Part shown: piece by piece, positions 24,469-33,431 of the stretch
Layout of the letters: each line of letters begins with the position of its first letter
How positions within the stretch are numbered: the stretch's first letter is position 1
Assembly (NCBI RefSeq): GCF_030530945.1
Contig: NZ_JAUMTZ010000004.1
Coordinates: forward strand, 58,134-122,133
Reading direction: 5' to 3'
Source of the DNA: Kocuria sp.
GTDB lineage: Bacteria > Actinomycetota > Actinomycetes > Actinomycetales > Micrococcaceae
Length of the DNA stretch: 64,000 nucleotides
Notes under the pieces: model-generated
Databases searched by the model: none
What the model was told of the DNA's origin: nothing
Seen by the model: the letters and a program-made list of their open reading frames with translations, nothing else
Position numbers and translations under genes: made by a program

Positions 24469-26012
24469 CGCTGCCCCTCCTCGCGGGGATCTACCTCGGA
24501 GACGTCCTCGTCACGGTGGAAGCCCGGGGCTCCCGTGCTGCGCGGGTGGGACGCGAGCCACTCCTCCGCGGTCTCCGGCTTCTCGTCCCCGCCACCCAGG
24601 GGGTCGGGGCGTCCGGGCGGCTGCCAGGACGTGGAGGTCGTGGAGCCGCCGCGGGCGTCCGGGTCCCCGCCCTCGCGGTGGACCACGATCCGGTCCACGC
24701 GGTGCTGGTCCATCCGCACCACGTCCAGGCGCACCTGGGCCTTGGTGGGGAGGTCGTCGTCGTCGCGGTGGTAGTGGTCCACCACCTCCACGGTGAGGGT
24801 GTCCCCCACCCGGGGCAGCCGGTCCAGCTCCTCGGCGATCAGACCGCCCAGGGTGTCGGACTCCTCCCCCTCGGGCATGTCCACGCGCAGGACGTCTCCC
24901 AGCTCGTCCGGACGGAGCAGACCGGAGACCATCAGGCCGCCGTCCCGCATGCGCCGGAAGCGCTGCACGCGGGTGTCCTGCTCGTCGTCGATCTCTCCCA
25001 CGATCTCCTCGATGAGGTCCTCCAGGGTGACGATGCCGGCGGTTCCGCCGTACTCGTCCACCACCACGGCCAGCTGCAGGCCTTTGACGCGCAGCTGGCG
25101 CATGAGCGGGTCCAGGGTCATGGACTCGGAGACCACGTCCGCGGGGACGCACACGTCCGCCACGCGGCGCACCGCGCGCTCCTCGTAGGGCACGGCGAGG
25201 GCGTGCGTGTAGTGCACCACCCCCACGATGTCGTCCACGGTCTCGCCCGTGACCGGGAAGCGCGAGTGACCGGTCTCGGACGCCGTGAGCAGCATGTGCT
25301 CCACGGAGTCCTCGGCGTCCATGAACGTGACACGCGGGCGGGGGCGCATGACGTCCGCGGCGGTGCGGTCCCCGAACTCGATGGAGCGGGCCACCAGCTC
25401 GGCGGTGCCGGGGTCCAGGGTGCCCTCCCGGCCGGAACGGCTGACCACCGAGGCGAGCTCCTCCGCGGTGCGGGCGTTCGCCACCTCCTCGGTGGGGGTG
25501 AAGCCGAGCATGCGCAGCACGGCGTTCGCGGCACCGTTGACCAGGGCCACGAGCCAGCCGAAGACGGCCATGAAGATCTTCTGGGGCAGCACCACCACGC
25601 GGGTCACCCGCATGGGGTCCGCGATGGCCCAGTTCTTGGGGACCAGCTCGCTGAACACCATCTGGGTGAAGGTGGCGACGATGAAGGCCGCCGCGGTGGA
25701 CACCCCCGTGACGAGCCCGTTCGACAGTCCGGTGACGCCCAGGCCGGCGCGCAGCAGCTCACCGACGCCGGGACCGGTGGTGTAGCCGGCCAGCAGACTG
25801 GTGACGGTGATGCCCAGCTGGGCGCCGGAGAGGTTGGTGGAGGTCTTCCTGAGGCTCTGCTCGATGGTCTTGGCGCGGGGGTCCCCGGCGGCCTCCGCGC
25901 GCTGGACGGCCTGGCGGTCCACCGTGAGGAAGGCGAACTCGACTGCCACGAACAGTGCGTTGGCGAGAACCAGGAAGACGAAGGCCAGGACCACGAGCCA
26001 GGCGGTCAGCAC
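24465..26012 (-). CDS. CNNM/CorC-type hemolysin-family membrane protein, long form
   Basis: A 515-residue paralogue of the next gene. It has a DUF21 membrane domain (residues 1-180), two CBS domains (about 215-345, with the second containing VVDEYGGTAGIVTLEDLIEEIVG), and a C-terminal CorC_HlyC transporter-associated domain (about 355-440). The last 70 residues are hydrophilic and variable. The role is probably magnesium or cobalt efflux. GTG start with AGGTGAG upstream. First gene of a three-gene operon. Confidence 0.9.
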   Translation of the reverse strand: MLTAWLVVLAFVFLVLANALFVAVEFAFLTVDRQAVQRAEAAGDPRAKTIEQSLRKTSTNLSGAQLGITVTSLLAGYTTGPGVGELLRAGLGVTGLSNGLVTGVSTAAAFIVATFTQMVFSELVPKNWAIADPMRVTRVVVLPQKIFMAVFGWLVALVNGAANAVLRMLGFTPTEEVANARTAEELASVVSRSGREGTLDPGTAELVARSIEFGDRTAADVMRPRPRVTFMDAEDSVEHMLLTASETGHSRFPVTGETVDDIVGVVHYTHALAVPYEERAVRRVADVCVPADVVSESMTLDPLMRQLRVKGLQLAVVVDEYGGTAGIVTLEDLIEEIVGEIDDEQDTRVQRFRRMRDGGLMVSGLLRPDELGDVLRVDMPEGEESDTLGGLIAEELDRLPRVGDTLTVEVVDHYHRDDDDLPTKAQVRLDVVRMDQHRVDRIVVHREGGDPDARGGSTTSTSWQPPGRPDPLGGGDEKPETAEEWLASHPRSTGAPGFHRDEDVSEVDPREEGQR

Positions 26013-26194
26013 CAGCTCACCTCGTCGGGTCGGCCGGTTCCGCGGAGGCGGGGGAGGGCAGTGGTGCGGACGTCAGGGGTGCAGCGGCGCTGCCCGGGAC
26101 TGTCCGACTCCTTGTCGTCGGCCGAGGCGAGCGCACCGAGGTACGCCGGGGGCCGGTTGTGTTGAGATGTCACGGGACAAGACTACCGAATCCG

Positions 26195-26231
26195 CGTCCG
26201 CCCGCCCCGTGATGCACGGGGCGGGCGGACG
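26195..26231. terminator. Perfect 17-bp hairpin
   Basis: Arms 26195-26211 and 26215-26231 are exact reverse complements around a 3-nt ATG loop. It lies 58 bp past the stop of the epimerase gene read leftward and 183 bp before the CBS operon start, so it most likely ends the epimerase transcript. No T-tract follows. Confidence 0.7.
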
Positions 26232-26288
26232 TGGTGCGCGCACGGGCCGCAGGGTGAGCGGGCGGCGTCGTCCGCGCACCCGGGGTGC

Positions 26289-27701
26289 TCAGGCGGTCCT
26301 GCCCAGGATGTGCTGGGCGCAGCCGCGCAGGTCCTCGTTGCGGAAGCGGTAGCCGCTGGCCAGCAACCTGCTCACGTCCACGCGCTGGCTGGCCGCCACG
26401 AGCTCCTCGGTGGCCTGCTCGCCCAGCACCACCTTGGGACCGGCCAGGGGCGTGGGGACCACCGCGGGCCGGTGCAGCACGCCGGCCACGGTCTTCGCGA
26501 AGTCCTTCTGCCGCACGGGCTGGGGAGCGGCCACGTTGTAGGGGCCCTCGGCGTCCTCGGACAGCGCCAGGTGCGCCACCACCCCGGCCATGTCGTCCAG
26601 CCCGATCCAGCTCTGCCACTGCTTCCCGCCGCCCAGCGGTCCGGAGAGGCCCGCCTCCATGAGGGGCAGCTGCGGCTTGAGCAGCCCGCCCGTGGGGGAG
26701 AGCACCAGCCCGGTGCGGACGTTGACCACGCGCATCCCGTACGCGGTGGCGCCGTGGGCGGCGCGCTCCCACTCCCGGCACACCTCGGCCAGGAAGCCCT
26801 CCCCGGAGGGCGAGTCCTCGGTGAGGACCTCGTCCCCGCGGCCCGTGCCGTAGTAGCCCACGGCGGAGGAGACCACGAGCGCCCGCGGGCGCCTCTCGGC
26901 GGGAACCTGCCCCAGGGCGCGCACCAGCAGGGCGGTGCTGTCCACGCGGGAGTCCATGATCTGCTTCCTGTTCTCGGGCGTGAACCGGGTGGCGATGCTC
27001 CTGCCGCCCAGGTGGACCACCACGTCCACCCCCTCGAGGTCGTGCGGGTCCAGCACCCCCCTGTCCGGGTCCCACCCGATGACCCCCTCACCGGTGGTGG
27101 CACCGCGCTTCATGCGAAGCACCGTGTGTCCGCCGGTCTCCAGCAGCGCGCACACCTGGGTGCCCACCAGCCCGGAGGAGCCGGCCACCGCAATGGTGAG
27201 CCGGGGGCCGTCGTGCTGGTCGTGGAAGGCCAGGTCCGCGCGCAGCTGCCGCTCCCGGTACGCGAAGATCCGGTTCAGCTGCGGGGTCATGAGACTCTCG
27301 CCCAGGTCGTTCAGCCGCCCCGCCCACTGCGGCAGCGGCCGGACCGTGACCCGGTCCTGGATGAGGGTGCCGCCGGTCTCCGTCTCCTCGAAGACGTGCC
27401 GGTGCTCCCACTCCCCCAGCGGCCCCCTGGCCATGCGGTCCGTGAAGTAGTGCGGGGGGTCCCACTCGCCGTGCTCGGCGGTCCAGGGAAGGTGCACCAT
27501 GCCGAACGTGCCCGGCACGGAGATCCCCAGCTTGGCCTCGGAGCCGGGCTCGATCCCGTCCGACGGCGCCTGGCGCACCTGGTCCGGGCCCCCTCCGAAC
27601 GGCGGGGTGAGCCGGGGCAGCGCCCCGGGGCGCTCGTGCCACGCGAACACCTGCTCCCGCGGCTGGGTCAGGCGGGTCTCGTGGATGTACTCGTGGGTCA
27701 T
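26289..27701 (-). CDS. TIGR01777-family epimerase fused to an N-terminal SRPBCC domain
   Basis: A 470-residue two-domain protein. Residues 1-150 form an SRPBCC (START-like) lipid-binding domain. Residues from about 165 on are an SDR-fold epimerase: the nucleotide-binding loop AGSSGLVG, the family motif HLGG, catalytic Tyr in SSAVGYYG and the closing YRFRNEDLRGCAQHIL. TIGR01777 proteins resemble sugar epimerases and the plant/cyanobacterial division factor, but the substrate is not known. The fused form is frequent in actinobacteria. A 17-bp hairpin follows the gene. Confidence 0.88.
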   Translation of the reverse strand: MTHEYIHETRLTQPREQVFAWHERPGALPRLTPPFGGGPDQVRQAPSDGIEPGSEAKLGISVPGTFGMVHLPWTAEHGEWDPPHYFTDRMARGPLGEWEHRHVFEETETGGTLIQDRVTVRPLPQWAGRLNDLGESLMTPQLNRIFAYRERQLRADLAFHDQHDGPRLTIAVAGSSGLVGTQVCALLETGGHTVLRMKRGATTGEGVIGWDPDRGVLDPHDLEGVDVVVHLGGRSIATRFTPENRKQIMDSRVDSTALLVRALGQVPAERRPRALVVSSAVGYYGTGRGDEVLTEDSPSGEGFLAEVCREWERAAHGATAYGMRVVNVRTGLVLSPTGGLLKPQLPLMEAGLSGPLGGGKQWQSWIGLDDMAGVVAHLALSEDAEGPYNVAAPQPVRQKDFAKTVAGVLHRPAVVPTPLAGPKVVLGEQATEELVAASQRVDVSRLLASGYRFRNEDLRGCAQHILGRTA

Positions 27702-27745
27702 GGCGCTGCTCTCCGTTCGTGAGGGGGCCTGGCGGCCGGGGTGGT

Positions 27746-28873
27746 TCAGCCGTTCTGCGGGACCTGGTCCACCAGCTCGTCGTCCTCGGGCTCGTCCGCC
27801 GGGCTCACGCGGCGCACCTGCTCGGAGGTGACCACGCGCTCACGACGCCGCGGCTCCAGGGACACCGGGGCTCCCGTCTCCAGGGACTTCAGCACCGCCT
27901 CGTTCACGCGCACGTCCAGCAGCCCCTCCTCACCGCTGGGCTCGGGCGCCGTGCCGCTGCGCAGGCAGTCCACGAAGTACTGGGCCTGGCCGCCGAACTG
28001 CTCCACGGGGTCGTGGGCGAAGCTCTCGGAGGATCCACCCTGGGTGAGCGTGTACTCGATGCCGGTGTCCGGACCGAAGCCGAAGCACGGCTCCGCGGAG
28101 ATCTCGCCCTCCGTGCCCGCCACGGTGAAGCGCTCGGTGGCCTCGGAGGCGTAGGAGATGGTGAACTGCGCCACCCGCTCGCCCGGGAACGTGAGGGTCA
28201 CGGCCACGGTGTCGTCGAAGTCGAACCCACGGCCCGGGGTGCGCACACCCTTGGCGTAGACCTCCACGGGCTCGTCGTGGAAGAGGTTGCGCACCATGTT
28301 CTGGGGGTAGGTGCCCATGTCCGGGATGGGCCCGCCCCAGTAGCCGGAGTGGCCGCGGTGGTTCTCCTCGGTGATGTCCTGGGAGAACACGGAGGAGAAG
28401 AAGCGGGGGTTGCCGATGACCTTCTGGTCCCGGACCTTCTCGATCATCTCCACGGTGCCCGGCTCCTGGTGCAACCGGTACGCGACCATGAGGGTGGCGC
28501 CGCTCTGCTCGGCGGCGTCGATGATGGCCTGGCAGTCCTCCACGGAGGTCTCCATGGGCTTCTCCAGCAGCACGTGCAGCCCGGCCTTCAGCGCGGGCTC
28601 CGCGAACTCACGGTGGCGGAACACCGGGGTGGCCACGTACACGGCATCGATGTCCCCGGACTGCAGCAGCGCGGGGTACTCCTCGTAGGAGTGCACGGCC
28701 ACGCCGTACTCCTGCCCCAGCTTTTCCGCCTTCTCGGGGCTGGAGGTGACCAGGGCGGCGAGCTCTGCGTCCTCGATCCGGCTCAGGCCGGGGATGAACG
28801 CCTGCTGGGAGATCTGTCCGACACCCACCACTGCGAAGCGGACCGGGCGATCGTTGGGGATGGTGGCGACCAT
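27746..28873 (-). CDS. Gfo/Idh/MocA-family oxidoreductase
   Basis: A 375-residue NAD(P)-dependent sugar or cyclitol dehydrogenase. The Rossmann domain starts with FAVVGVGQISQ, and the family EKP motif (LLEKPM, Lys near residue 95) is present. The C-terminal half is the typical alpha/beta substrate domain with HSGYWGGPIPDMGTYP. ATG at 28873 is backed by GGAGG nine bases upstream; an earlier in-frame ATG adds 15 residues without homology. Substrate unknown. Confidence 0.88.
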   Translation of the reverse strand: MVATIPNDRPVRFAVVGVGQISQQAFIPGLSRIEDAELAALVTSSPEKAEKLGQEYGVAVHSYEEYPALLQSGDIDAVYVATPVFRHREFAEPALKAGLHVLLEKPMETSVEDCQAIIDAAEQSGATLMVAYRLHQEPGTVEMIEKVRDQKVIGNPRFFSSVFSQDITEENHRGHSGYWGGPIPDMGTYPQNMVRNLFHDEPVEVYAKGVRTPGRGFDFDDTVAVTLTFPGERVAQFTISYASEATERFTVAGTEGEISAEPCFGFGPDTGIEYTLTQGGSSESFAHDPVEQFGGQAQYFVDCLRSGTAPEPSGEEGLLDVRVNEAVLKSLETGAPVSLEPRRRERVVTSEQVRRVSPADEPEDDELVDQVPQNG

Positions 28874-29057
28874 GGTGGTGAACCTCCGATGTCTGGGGGA
28901 TTGACGTGTCACGCCCACCGATCAGTGGACTGATGACGTGTTCCGCTTCCACTCTAGGCACGCGCCACGGGGCATGTCAGTGCCCGTTCACCCACCGCGC
29001 ACAGACCCCCTGCCGCCGCCGGCCCCTCCCCCGGACGCAGCCCACGGGGCGGGGTGG

Positions 29058-29855
29058 TCAGAGCTCCCGGGCGTTGCGCAGCACGGGAATGGCCGTGCGG
29101 GTGCGCTCCACGAGGTCCAGGTCCAGGTCCACCACCGCGTAGTCCGGGGCGGCACCCAGCGCGGCCACCACGGAACCGTCCGGTGCCGCCACCAGACTGT
29201 GCCCCACGCCGCGGGGATCGCCGTTCGGGTTGGGCTCCCCCACGGACGCGGGGTCCGCCTGGCCCACCGCCACCACGTAGGAGGTGGTGTCCAGGGCCCG
29301 GGCGCGGGCCAGCAGCTCCCACTGCTCCACCTTGCCCGGACCGTCGCCCCAGGACGCGCCCAGGACGGTGACCGTGGCGCCGTCGTGCGCCAGCCGGGTG
29401 AACAGGCGCGGGAAGCGGATGTCGTAGCAGGTGGCCACGCCCACGGTGGTGCCGCCCACGGAGAAGGTGACGGGATCCCCACCGGGGTCCACAGTGTCCG
29501 ACTCCGTGAAGCCGAACGCGTCGTAGAGGTGGATCTTGGCGTAGCCGCGCACGGATCCGTCCGGCAAGGCCACGAGCGCGGTGTTGCGCACGCGCTCACC
29601 CTCACCGGGGGTGAACATCCCGGCCACGACCGCCACCGAGTGCTCGCACGCCAGCTCGGAGACGGCCGTGGCCCACGGGCCGTCGAGCGGCTCGGCGATC
29701 CCCGTGAGGCCCCGCCCGAACGCGACCATCGTGGCCTCCGGCAGCACCAGCAGGTCCGCGCCGTCCTCCCCCGCGCGGCGCACGAGGTCCGCGACCGCCC
29801 GCAGGTTCTCCCGCGGGTCGTAGGTGCTGAGCAGCTGTCCGAGTGCGATGCGCAT
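29058..29855 (-). CDS. Carbon-nitrogen hydrolase (nitrilase-fold amidase)
   Basis: A 265-residue member of the nitrilase superfamily. The Glu-Lys-Cys triad is visible: Glu42 in LPEAT, Lys in YAKIHLYD near residue 108 and Cys in VATCYDIRFP near residue 142. The sequence fits branch members such as Nit2/omega-amidase or deaminated-glutathione amidase, acting on small amides in the cytoplasm. Start chosen at the ATG directly before RIALGQ, the normal N-terminus. Precise substrate not assigned. Confidence 0.87.
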   Translation of the reverse strand: MRIALGQLLSTYDPRENLRAVADLVRRAGEDGADLLVLPEATMVAFGRGLTGIAEPLDGPWATAVSELACEHSVAVVAGMFTPGEGERVRNTALVALPDGSVRGYAKIHLYDAFGFTESDTVDPGGDPVTFSVGGTTVGVATCYDIRFPRLFTRLAHDGATVTVLGASWGDGPGKVEQWELLARARALDTTSYVVAVGQADPASVGEPNPNGDPRGVGHSLVAAPDGSVVAALGAAPDYAVVDLDLDLVERTRTAIPVLRNAREL

Positions 29856-29950
29856 GGTGGCCACCCTAGAGGGCACACGCCCCGGACGAGAAGGTCCCTG
29901 GGCTCCCGTCACGGACGGGGCAGGCACCCGAGGGGCAGCGCAACATCCCG

Positions 29951-30425
29951 TCAGGTGCCCTCGGGGTTGCTCGCCCGGTACAGCTCCTCGTCCAACAAGG
30001 ACAGTCCATCGAGAGGGGGCTTCAGAACTTCCTCGATGAGCGGCACGAACGGCCTTCCGTCTGCCTCGGTGAATGCGCGGATGGGATGCACGTGGTTGAC
30101 CTTCTCCAGCAGGTCGGACGCCTGTTCCACGAACTTCTCGTCAGAGATGTCCGAGTCGTTGAGCAGCGCAGAATCTCGGAGGAACGCGTGGATGCCACCA
30201 AATGCCGTCTCAACACGGGAGGGGTGGAGGAACGTGGAGGATCCCTTCGTGATGACCACGGTTCTGACCTGTCCGGCCCATTCCCACACGTCCTGGTAGA
30301 GCCTGCGGTGGATCTCCCGCAGGTGCGCGAGGTCGAACGTACCCCGCACCGGGTCACGAATAACTAGGGATGTTCCGAAGAACCTCGGTGCCCGGATAGA
30401 GGTACGGATCGTTGAACTCCCCCAC
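29951..30425 (-). pseudogene. Decayed Fic-family toxin (AMPylase) gene
   Basis: A Fic gene broken in at least two ways. A GTG two bases past the antitoxin stop opens a frame with the usual Fic N-terminus (DPYLYPGTEVLRNIP), which hits a TGA after 23 codons. The rest continues in another frame from LVIRDP straight into VRGTFDLAHLREIHRRLYQDVWEWAGQVRT, lacking the roughly 20-residue helix normally between. The catalytic loop HPFREGNGR appears only as HPIR followed directly by AFTEADGRPF, so the conserved Gly-Asn-Gly-Arg is gone, and the C-terminus is short. It cannot catalyse AMP transfer. A remnant ORF of 132 residues (30349-29951) survives. Confidence 0.8.
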
Positions 30426-30427
30426 CG

Positions 30428-30628
30428 TCAGGCCGCCTGCTCCGGGTACAGCGAGAGGTCGGCCATCTTCTGAATCAGCTCGTCCAGTCCGAACGCGCCG
30501 GCCACGTACTCACGGATGAGCTGCATGGCCGCGGCGTCAGGCAGCGCGCCCTCGAGGTCCCAGCTGGCAAGGATGTCCGTCATGGACTCCCGGCGCTCCT
30601 GCAGATCGTCGTCCGCGTGCGCGGTCAT
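30428..30628 (-). CDS. VbhA/FicA-type antitoxin, intact
   Basis: A 66-residue helical protein. It contains Ser-Trp-Asp-Leu-Glu-Gly near residue 28-33, an exact match to the inhibitory (S/T)xxxE(G/N) motif by which class I antitoxins block the ATP site of Fic enzymes, followed by the IREYVAGAFGLDELI stretch typical of the VbhA family. The ATG has AGGAGG six bases upstream. The broken Fic gene follows two bases later, the normal antitoxin-toxin order. With its partner dead, the antitoxin is either a relic or has another target. Confidence 0.82.
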   Translation of the reverse strand: MTAHADDDLQERRESMTDILASWDLEGALPDAAAMQLIREYVAGAFGLDELIQKMADLSLYPEQAA

Positions 30629-30758
30629 GGCGTCCTCCTGGGTGGGTGGAACAGTACGCCCTCGATGCCAGTTGGCGCGCGCCGCCCCCACCCGTGGCTA
30701 CCATCGGTACCGCGCGCCAGGCACCCGGCGCCACCCCCGATCCCGGAACGAGGTTCGC

Positions 30759-30944
30759 ATGACCGGTAGCAGGACCGCCCTCTTCGCCATCTCGGCCGTC
30801 TGGCTCGCCGTGCTGCTCACGGTGGTGCTCAGTCTGCTGCTCGGCAAGGTTCTGGTGGTCCTGGCAGTCTTCACGGGGACCACGGCACTGGTCGTGACCT
30901 GCTTCTGGGCGGTGCGCCTGCGCCGGGATCCCCAGTTGCACTGA
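30759..30944 (+). CDS. Small hypothetical two-helix membrane protein
   Basis: A 61-residue frame with two hydrophobic segments of about 20 residues each and a basic C-terminus (RLRRDP), the pattern of a small inner-membrane protein. AGG lies eight bases before the ATG. No family is recognised. It sits alone between divergent and convergent genes. Composition supports coding, but length makes the call tentative. Confidence 0.5.
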   Translation: MTGSRTALFAISAVWLAVLLTVVLSLLLGKVLVVLAVFTGTTALVVTCFWAVRLRRDPQLH

Positions 30945-30973
30945 GACCCCGGTTGAGCCCCGGTGCCGTCTGC

Positions 30974-31366
30974 TCAGGCGTTCCGGGCGATCCTGACCGC
31001 CTGCACGATCAGCGGGATCTGCAGCGGCAGCCTGCCCAGGGAGACCACCTGCTTGACGGCGGGCTCGTGGCGCCAGTCCCACGCCATCTTCACGTTCCCC
31101 GGCCACACGCCCACGAACAGGGCGGCCGCGGCCGCACCCCCGATCCGGCGCGTGCGCGGCACGAGCAGCAGCGCCGCCGTGGCCAGCTCGGCGTACCCGG
31201 ACCCGATGGACCACTGCCGCGCCGTGCCCGGCAGCTGCTCGGGGATCAGGGCGTCGAACGGTTCGGGCTTGACCAGGTGCAGCACACCCATCCCGGTCAG
31301 CGACAGGCCGGAGAAGACGGCGGAACGGTGGGCCCTGCGGCGCGCGGTCATCAGCTTCTTTCCCAT
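30974..31366 (-). CDS. DoxX-family membrane protein
   Basis: A 130-residue protein with four hydrophobic segments in DoxX layout: GMGVLHLVKPEPFDALIP in the first loop, then helices ending in ALFVGVWPGNVKMAWDW. DoxX-like proteins occur in oxidative and thiol stress systems in actinobacteria, but function here is unknown. ATG at 31366 starts with a basic GKKLMTARRR tail; a second ATG five codons on is possible. It diverges from the sulfurtransferase gene, which may be functionally linked. Confidence 0.75.
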   Translation of the reverse strand: MGKKLMTARRRAHRSAVFSGLSLTGMGVLHLVKPEPFDALIPEQLPGTARQWSIGSGYAELATAALLLVPRTRRIGGAAAAALFVGVWPGNVKMAWDWRHEPAVKQVVSLGRLPLQIPLIVQAVRIARNA

Positions 31367-31492
31367 GCCCTCACCGTACCCACCGGTGCCGTTCCCCGCG
31401 GGCAGCCGCGGCCGACGACGCCGTTCCCCACCGCCGTCGGCGCGCCCTACCCTGGGAGGCGAGCAGCGACGTCGTCGAACGAGGAGGCGGAG

Positions 31493-32308
31493 ATGGAACC
31501 CTTTGTGACACCGCAGTGGCTGGCCGAGCACCGGGACGAGGTGGTACTCGCGGACGCGCGCATGTACCTGGACGGGCGCAGCGCGGAAGCCGAGTACCTG
31601 CGCGGGCACCTGCCGGGAGCCGTGTTCGTGGACGTGAACACGGCTCTCGCCGCGCCCGCGGACCCCGCGGCGGGACGCCACCCGCTGCCCTCCCCCGAGG
31701 ACTTCGCGGCAGCCATGTCCGCGGCGGGCATCGGGGACGGCACCACGGTGGTCGCGTACGACGACGCCGGCGGGGTGATGGCCGCCCGTCTCGTGTGGCT
31801 GCTGCGCACCACGGGCCACTCCGCCGCCCTGCTGGACGGCGGGCTGGCCACCGCGGCACCCGAGGAGCTGGAGCAACGCCGGGCCGAGCCGACCGCCGCG
31901 GAGTTCACCCCCGTGCCGTGGCCGCGCGAGGCGCTCGCGAGCATCGACGAGGCCGTCCACGGCCCCCTGGTGGTGGACGCCCGGGACCGCGCCCGGTACG
32001 TGGGCGGCTCCCCGGACCCCGTGGATCCCCGCTCGGGGCACATCCCCGGGGCCGTGAACGTGCCCTGCCGTGAGCACCTCACGGAGGCCGGGACCCTGCA
32101 GCCCGTCGAGGCGCTGCGCACCCGGTTCCGGGACGCGGGGGTCACGGACGCGAGCGCGATGATCTCCTACTGCGGCTCCGGGGTCACCGCGTGCCACAAC
32201 CTGCTGGTGGCGGAGCACGCCGGGCTGGGCAGGGGCCGCCTGTTCCCCGGCAGCTGGTCCCAGTACTCGCACACGGACCGCCCCGTGGAGACCTCCTCCG
32301 AGAGCTGA
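31493..32308 (+). CDS. sseA: Thiosulfate/3-mercaptopyruvate sulfurtransferase (two rhodanese domains)
   Basis: A 271-residue tandem rhodanese. The N-terminal domain is inactive in type (Asp in the cysteine place: YDDAGGVMA). The C-terminal domain carries the active-site loop CGSGVTA near residue 226, the form seen in 3-mercaptopyruvate sulfurtransferases, in contrast to the CRKGVT of thiosulfate enzymes. It moves sulfane sulfur to cyanide or thiols in the cytoplasm. ATG is preceded by GAGGAGG. Confidence 0.87.
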   Translation: MEPFVTPQWLAEHRDEVVLADARMYLDGRSAEAEYLRGHLPGAVFVDVNTALAAPADPAAGRHPLPSPEDFAAAMSAAGIGDGTTVVAYDDAGGVMAARLVWLLRTTGHSAALLDGGLATAAPEELEQRRAEPTAAEFTPVPWPREALASIDEAVHGPLVVDARDRARYVGGSPDPVDPRSGHIPGAVNVPCREHLTEAGTLQPVEALRTRFRDAGVTDASAMISYCGSGVTACHNLLVAEHAGLGRGRLFPGSWSQYSHTDRPVETSSES

Positions 32309-32402
32309 ACGCTCCGTCAGGGTGCTTACGCATGTCGTACCGCAGTGCCAAGATGGACCACACGACAGTGGCCCACGCCACGAGGACATCAGGAGGCATC
32401 AC

Positions 32403-33074
32403 ATGACTCAGCAGCCCGAGCACACGGATCCCATCGCGTCCGCCGGCCAGATCGACGACCCCGACCAGCCCACCACCGTGGAGGGCCAGGACGACTCCCG
32501 CGCCGGCCGTGACACCCAGCCGGACGAGGGCGCCACGGACGGGGACCCCGACCAACCGGGCGCCACCGGCCGCTCCGCGTCCCGTCAGGGCACTGCGGAC
32601 CACGGGGCCACGGCCCACACCGCGGGCCCCGGTTCCTCCCACGAGGAGCACGGCACGCGCAACGGCCTGCCGCCCAAGGCCGTGCAGGAGACGGGCTTCC
32701 CCGTGGTCGGGGAGGACACCGTGGACGCCCAGGGCGCCCGGGACCTGGACTCCGAGGCCCTGGCGGGCACGCGAAAGTTCCAGCCCCTCCCCGGTGAGAA
32801 CAACCCGAACATCTCGGACAACCCGCTGGACAGCCCCGACTACAACCCGGGCACGGACCAGGCACGAGCCGCGGCGAACCGCACCTCGGACAGCGGCGCC
32901 GCAGCGGACAGCACGGTGCAGTACGAGGACCCGGAGAACATGCCCCGCGTGGAGCCCGTGCGCCACTCCAGCATGGTCGAGGAGCGTGTGCAGCAGCAGG
33001 AGCGGGACTACGACCTCGGGACCACCGAGGACGGCGAGCGCTACCTGACCCCCAAGGACCTTCCCGGGTCCTGA
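32403..33074 (+). CDS. Acidic, intrinsically disordered hypothetical protein
   Basis: A 223-residue protein very rich in Asp, Glu, Gly, Pro, Thr and Gln, with almost no hydrophobic clusters, so disordered along its length. No domain is recognised. A slightly more ordered segment near residues 85-150 (LPPKAVQETGFPVVGEDTVD, then LPGENNPNISDNP) may be the conserved core. Clear AGGAGG six bases upstream of ATG and a hairpin 32 bp after the stop support a real, monocistronic gene. Role unknown; hydrophilin-like stress protection is a guess from composition. Confidence 0.7.
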   Translation: MTQQPEHTDPIASAGQIDDPDQPTTVEGQDDSRAGRDTQPDEGATDGDPDQPGATGRSASRQGTADHGATAHTAGPGSSHEEHGTRNGLPPKAVQETGFPVVGEDTVDAQGARDLDSEALAGTRKFQPLPGENNPNISDNPLDSPDYNPGTDQARAAANRTSDSGAAADSTVQYEDPENMPRVEPVRHSSMVEERVQQQERDYDLGTTEDGERYLTPKDLPGS

Positions 33075-33431
33075 ACCACCGGGGGCTCCGCTCCACCCAC
33101 CCCGTGAACGCCCGGCCGGACACCCCTCCGACCGGGCGTTCGCACCTCCTCACACGGCCGGGGGCTGTCTGCACACTCGGTTCCCAGCGGGCGCTGGTCC
33201 CCGCGTCCGGCGGGTTTTACGGCACCCAGGGGGTCACACTCCCCCGAGAACGCGGATTGACCGGCCGTGTCCCCCAAAGAGCGGAGCCTTCCGGCAGACC
33301 GGGATCGGTGCAGGTCAAAGTCCAGTTCTCAGCACTGCGGGGACACCTCGATGCGCATGCAGGATCACGACTCGGCCGCAACCCCCCGCTTGTCCTTGCA
33401 CCAGCCGGGGAGGACGAGGAACCTGTTTGCT
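33075..33431. other. 357-bp intergenic region
   Basis: Apart from the hairpin at 33106-33141 this gap shows no coding bias in any frame and no recognised riboswitch or small RNA. It must hold the promoter of the lipoprotein gene, but no convincing -35/-10 pair was found. Confidence 0.5.
33106..33141 (+). terminator. Probable terminator of the disordered-protein gene
   Basis: A 10-bp stem (33106-33115 with 33132-33141) encloses a smaller GGA/TCC pairing. It lies 32 bp past the stop codon of the gene ending at 33074. No T-tract. Confidence 0.55.

Noticed and set aside
30040..30349. The 132-residue Fic frame as an active small toxin
   Set aside because: The HPFREGNGR loop is missing its Gly-Asn-Gly-Arg part and the N-terminal segment is in another frame, so it was called a pseudogene.
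33180..33420. A riboswitch or small RNA before the lipoprotein gene
   Set aside because: The G-rich segments do not match a recognised aptamer core, and the pairing possible there is expected from base composition.
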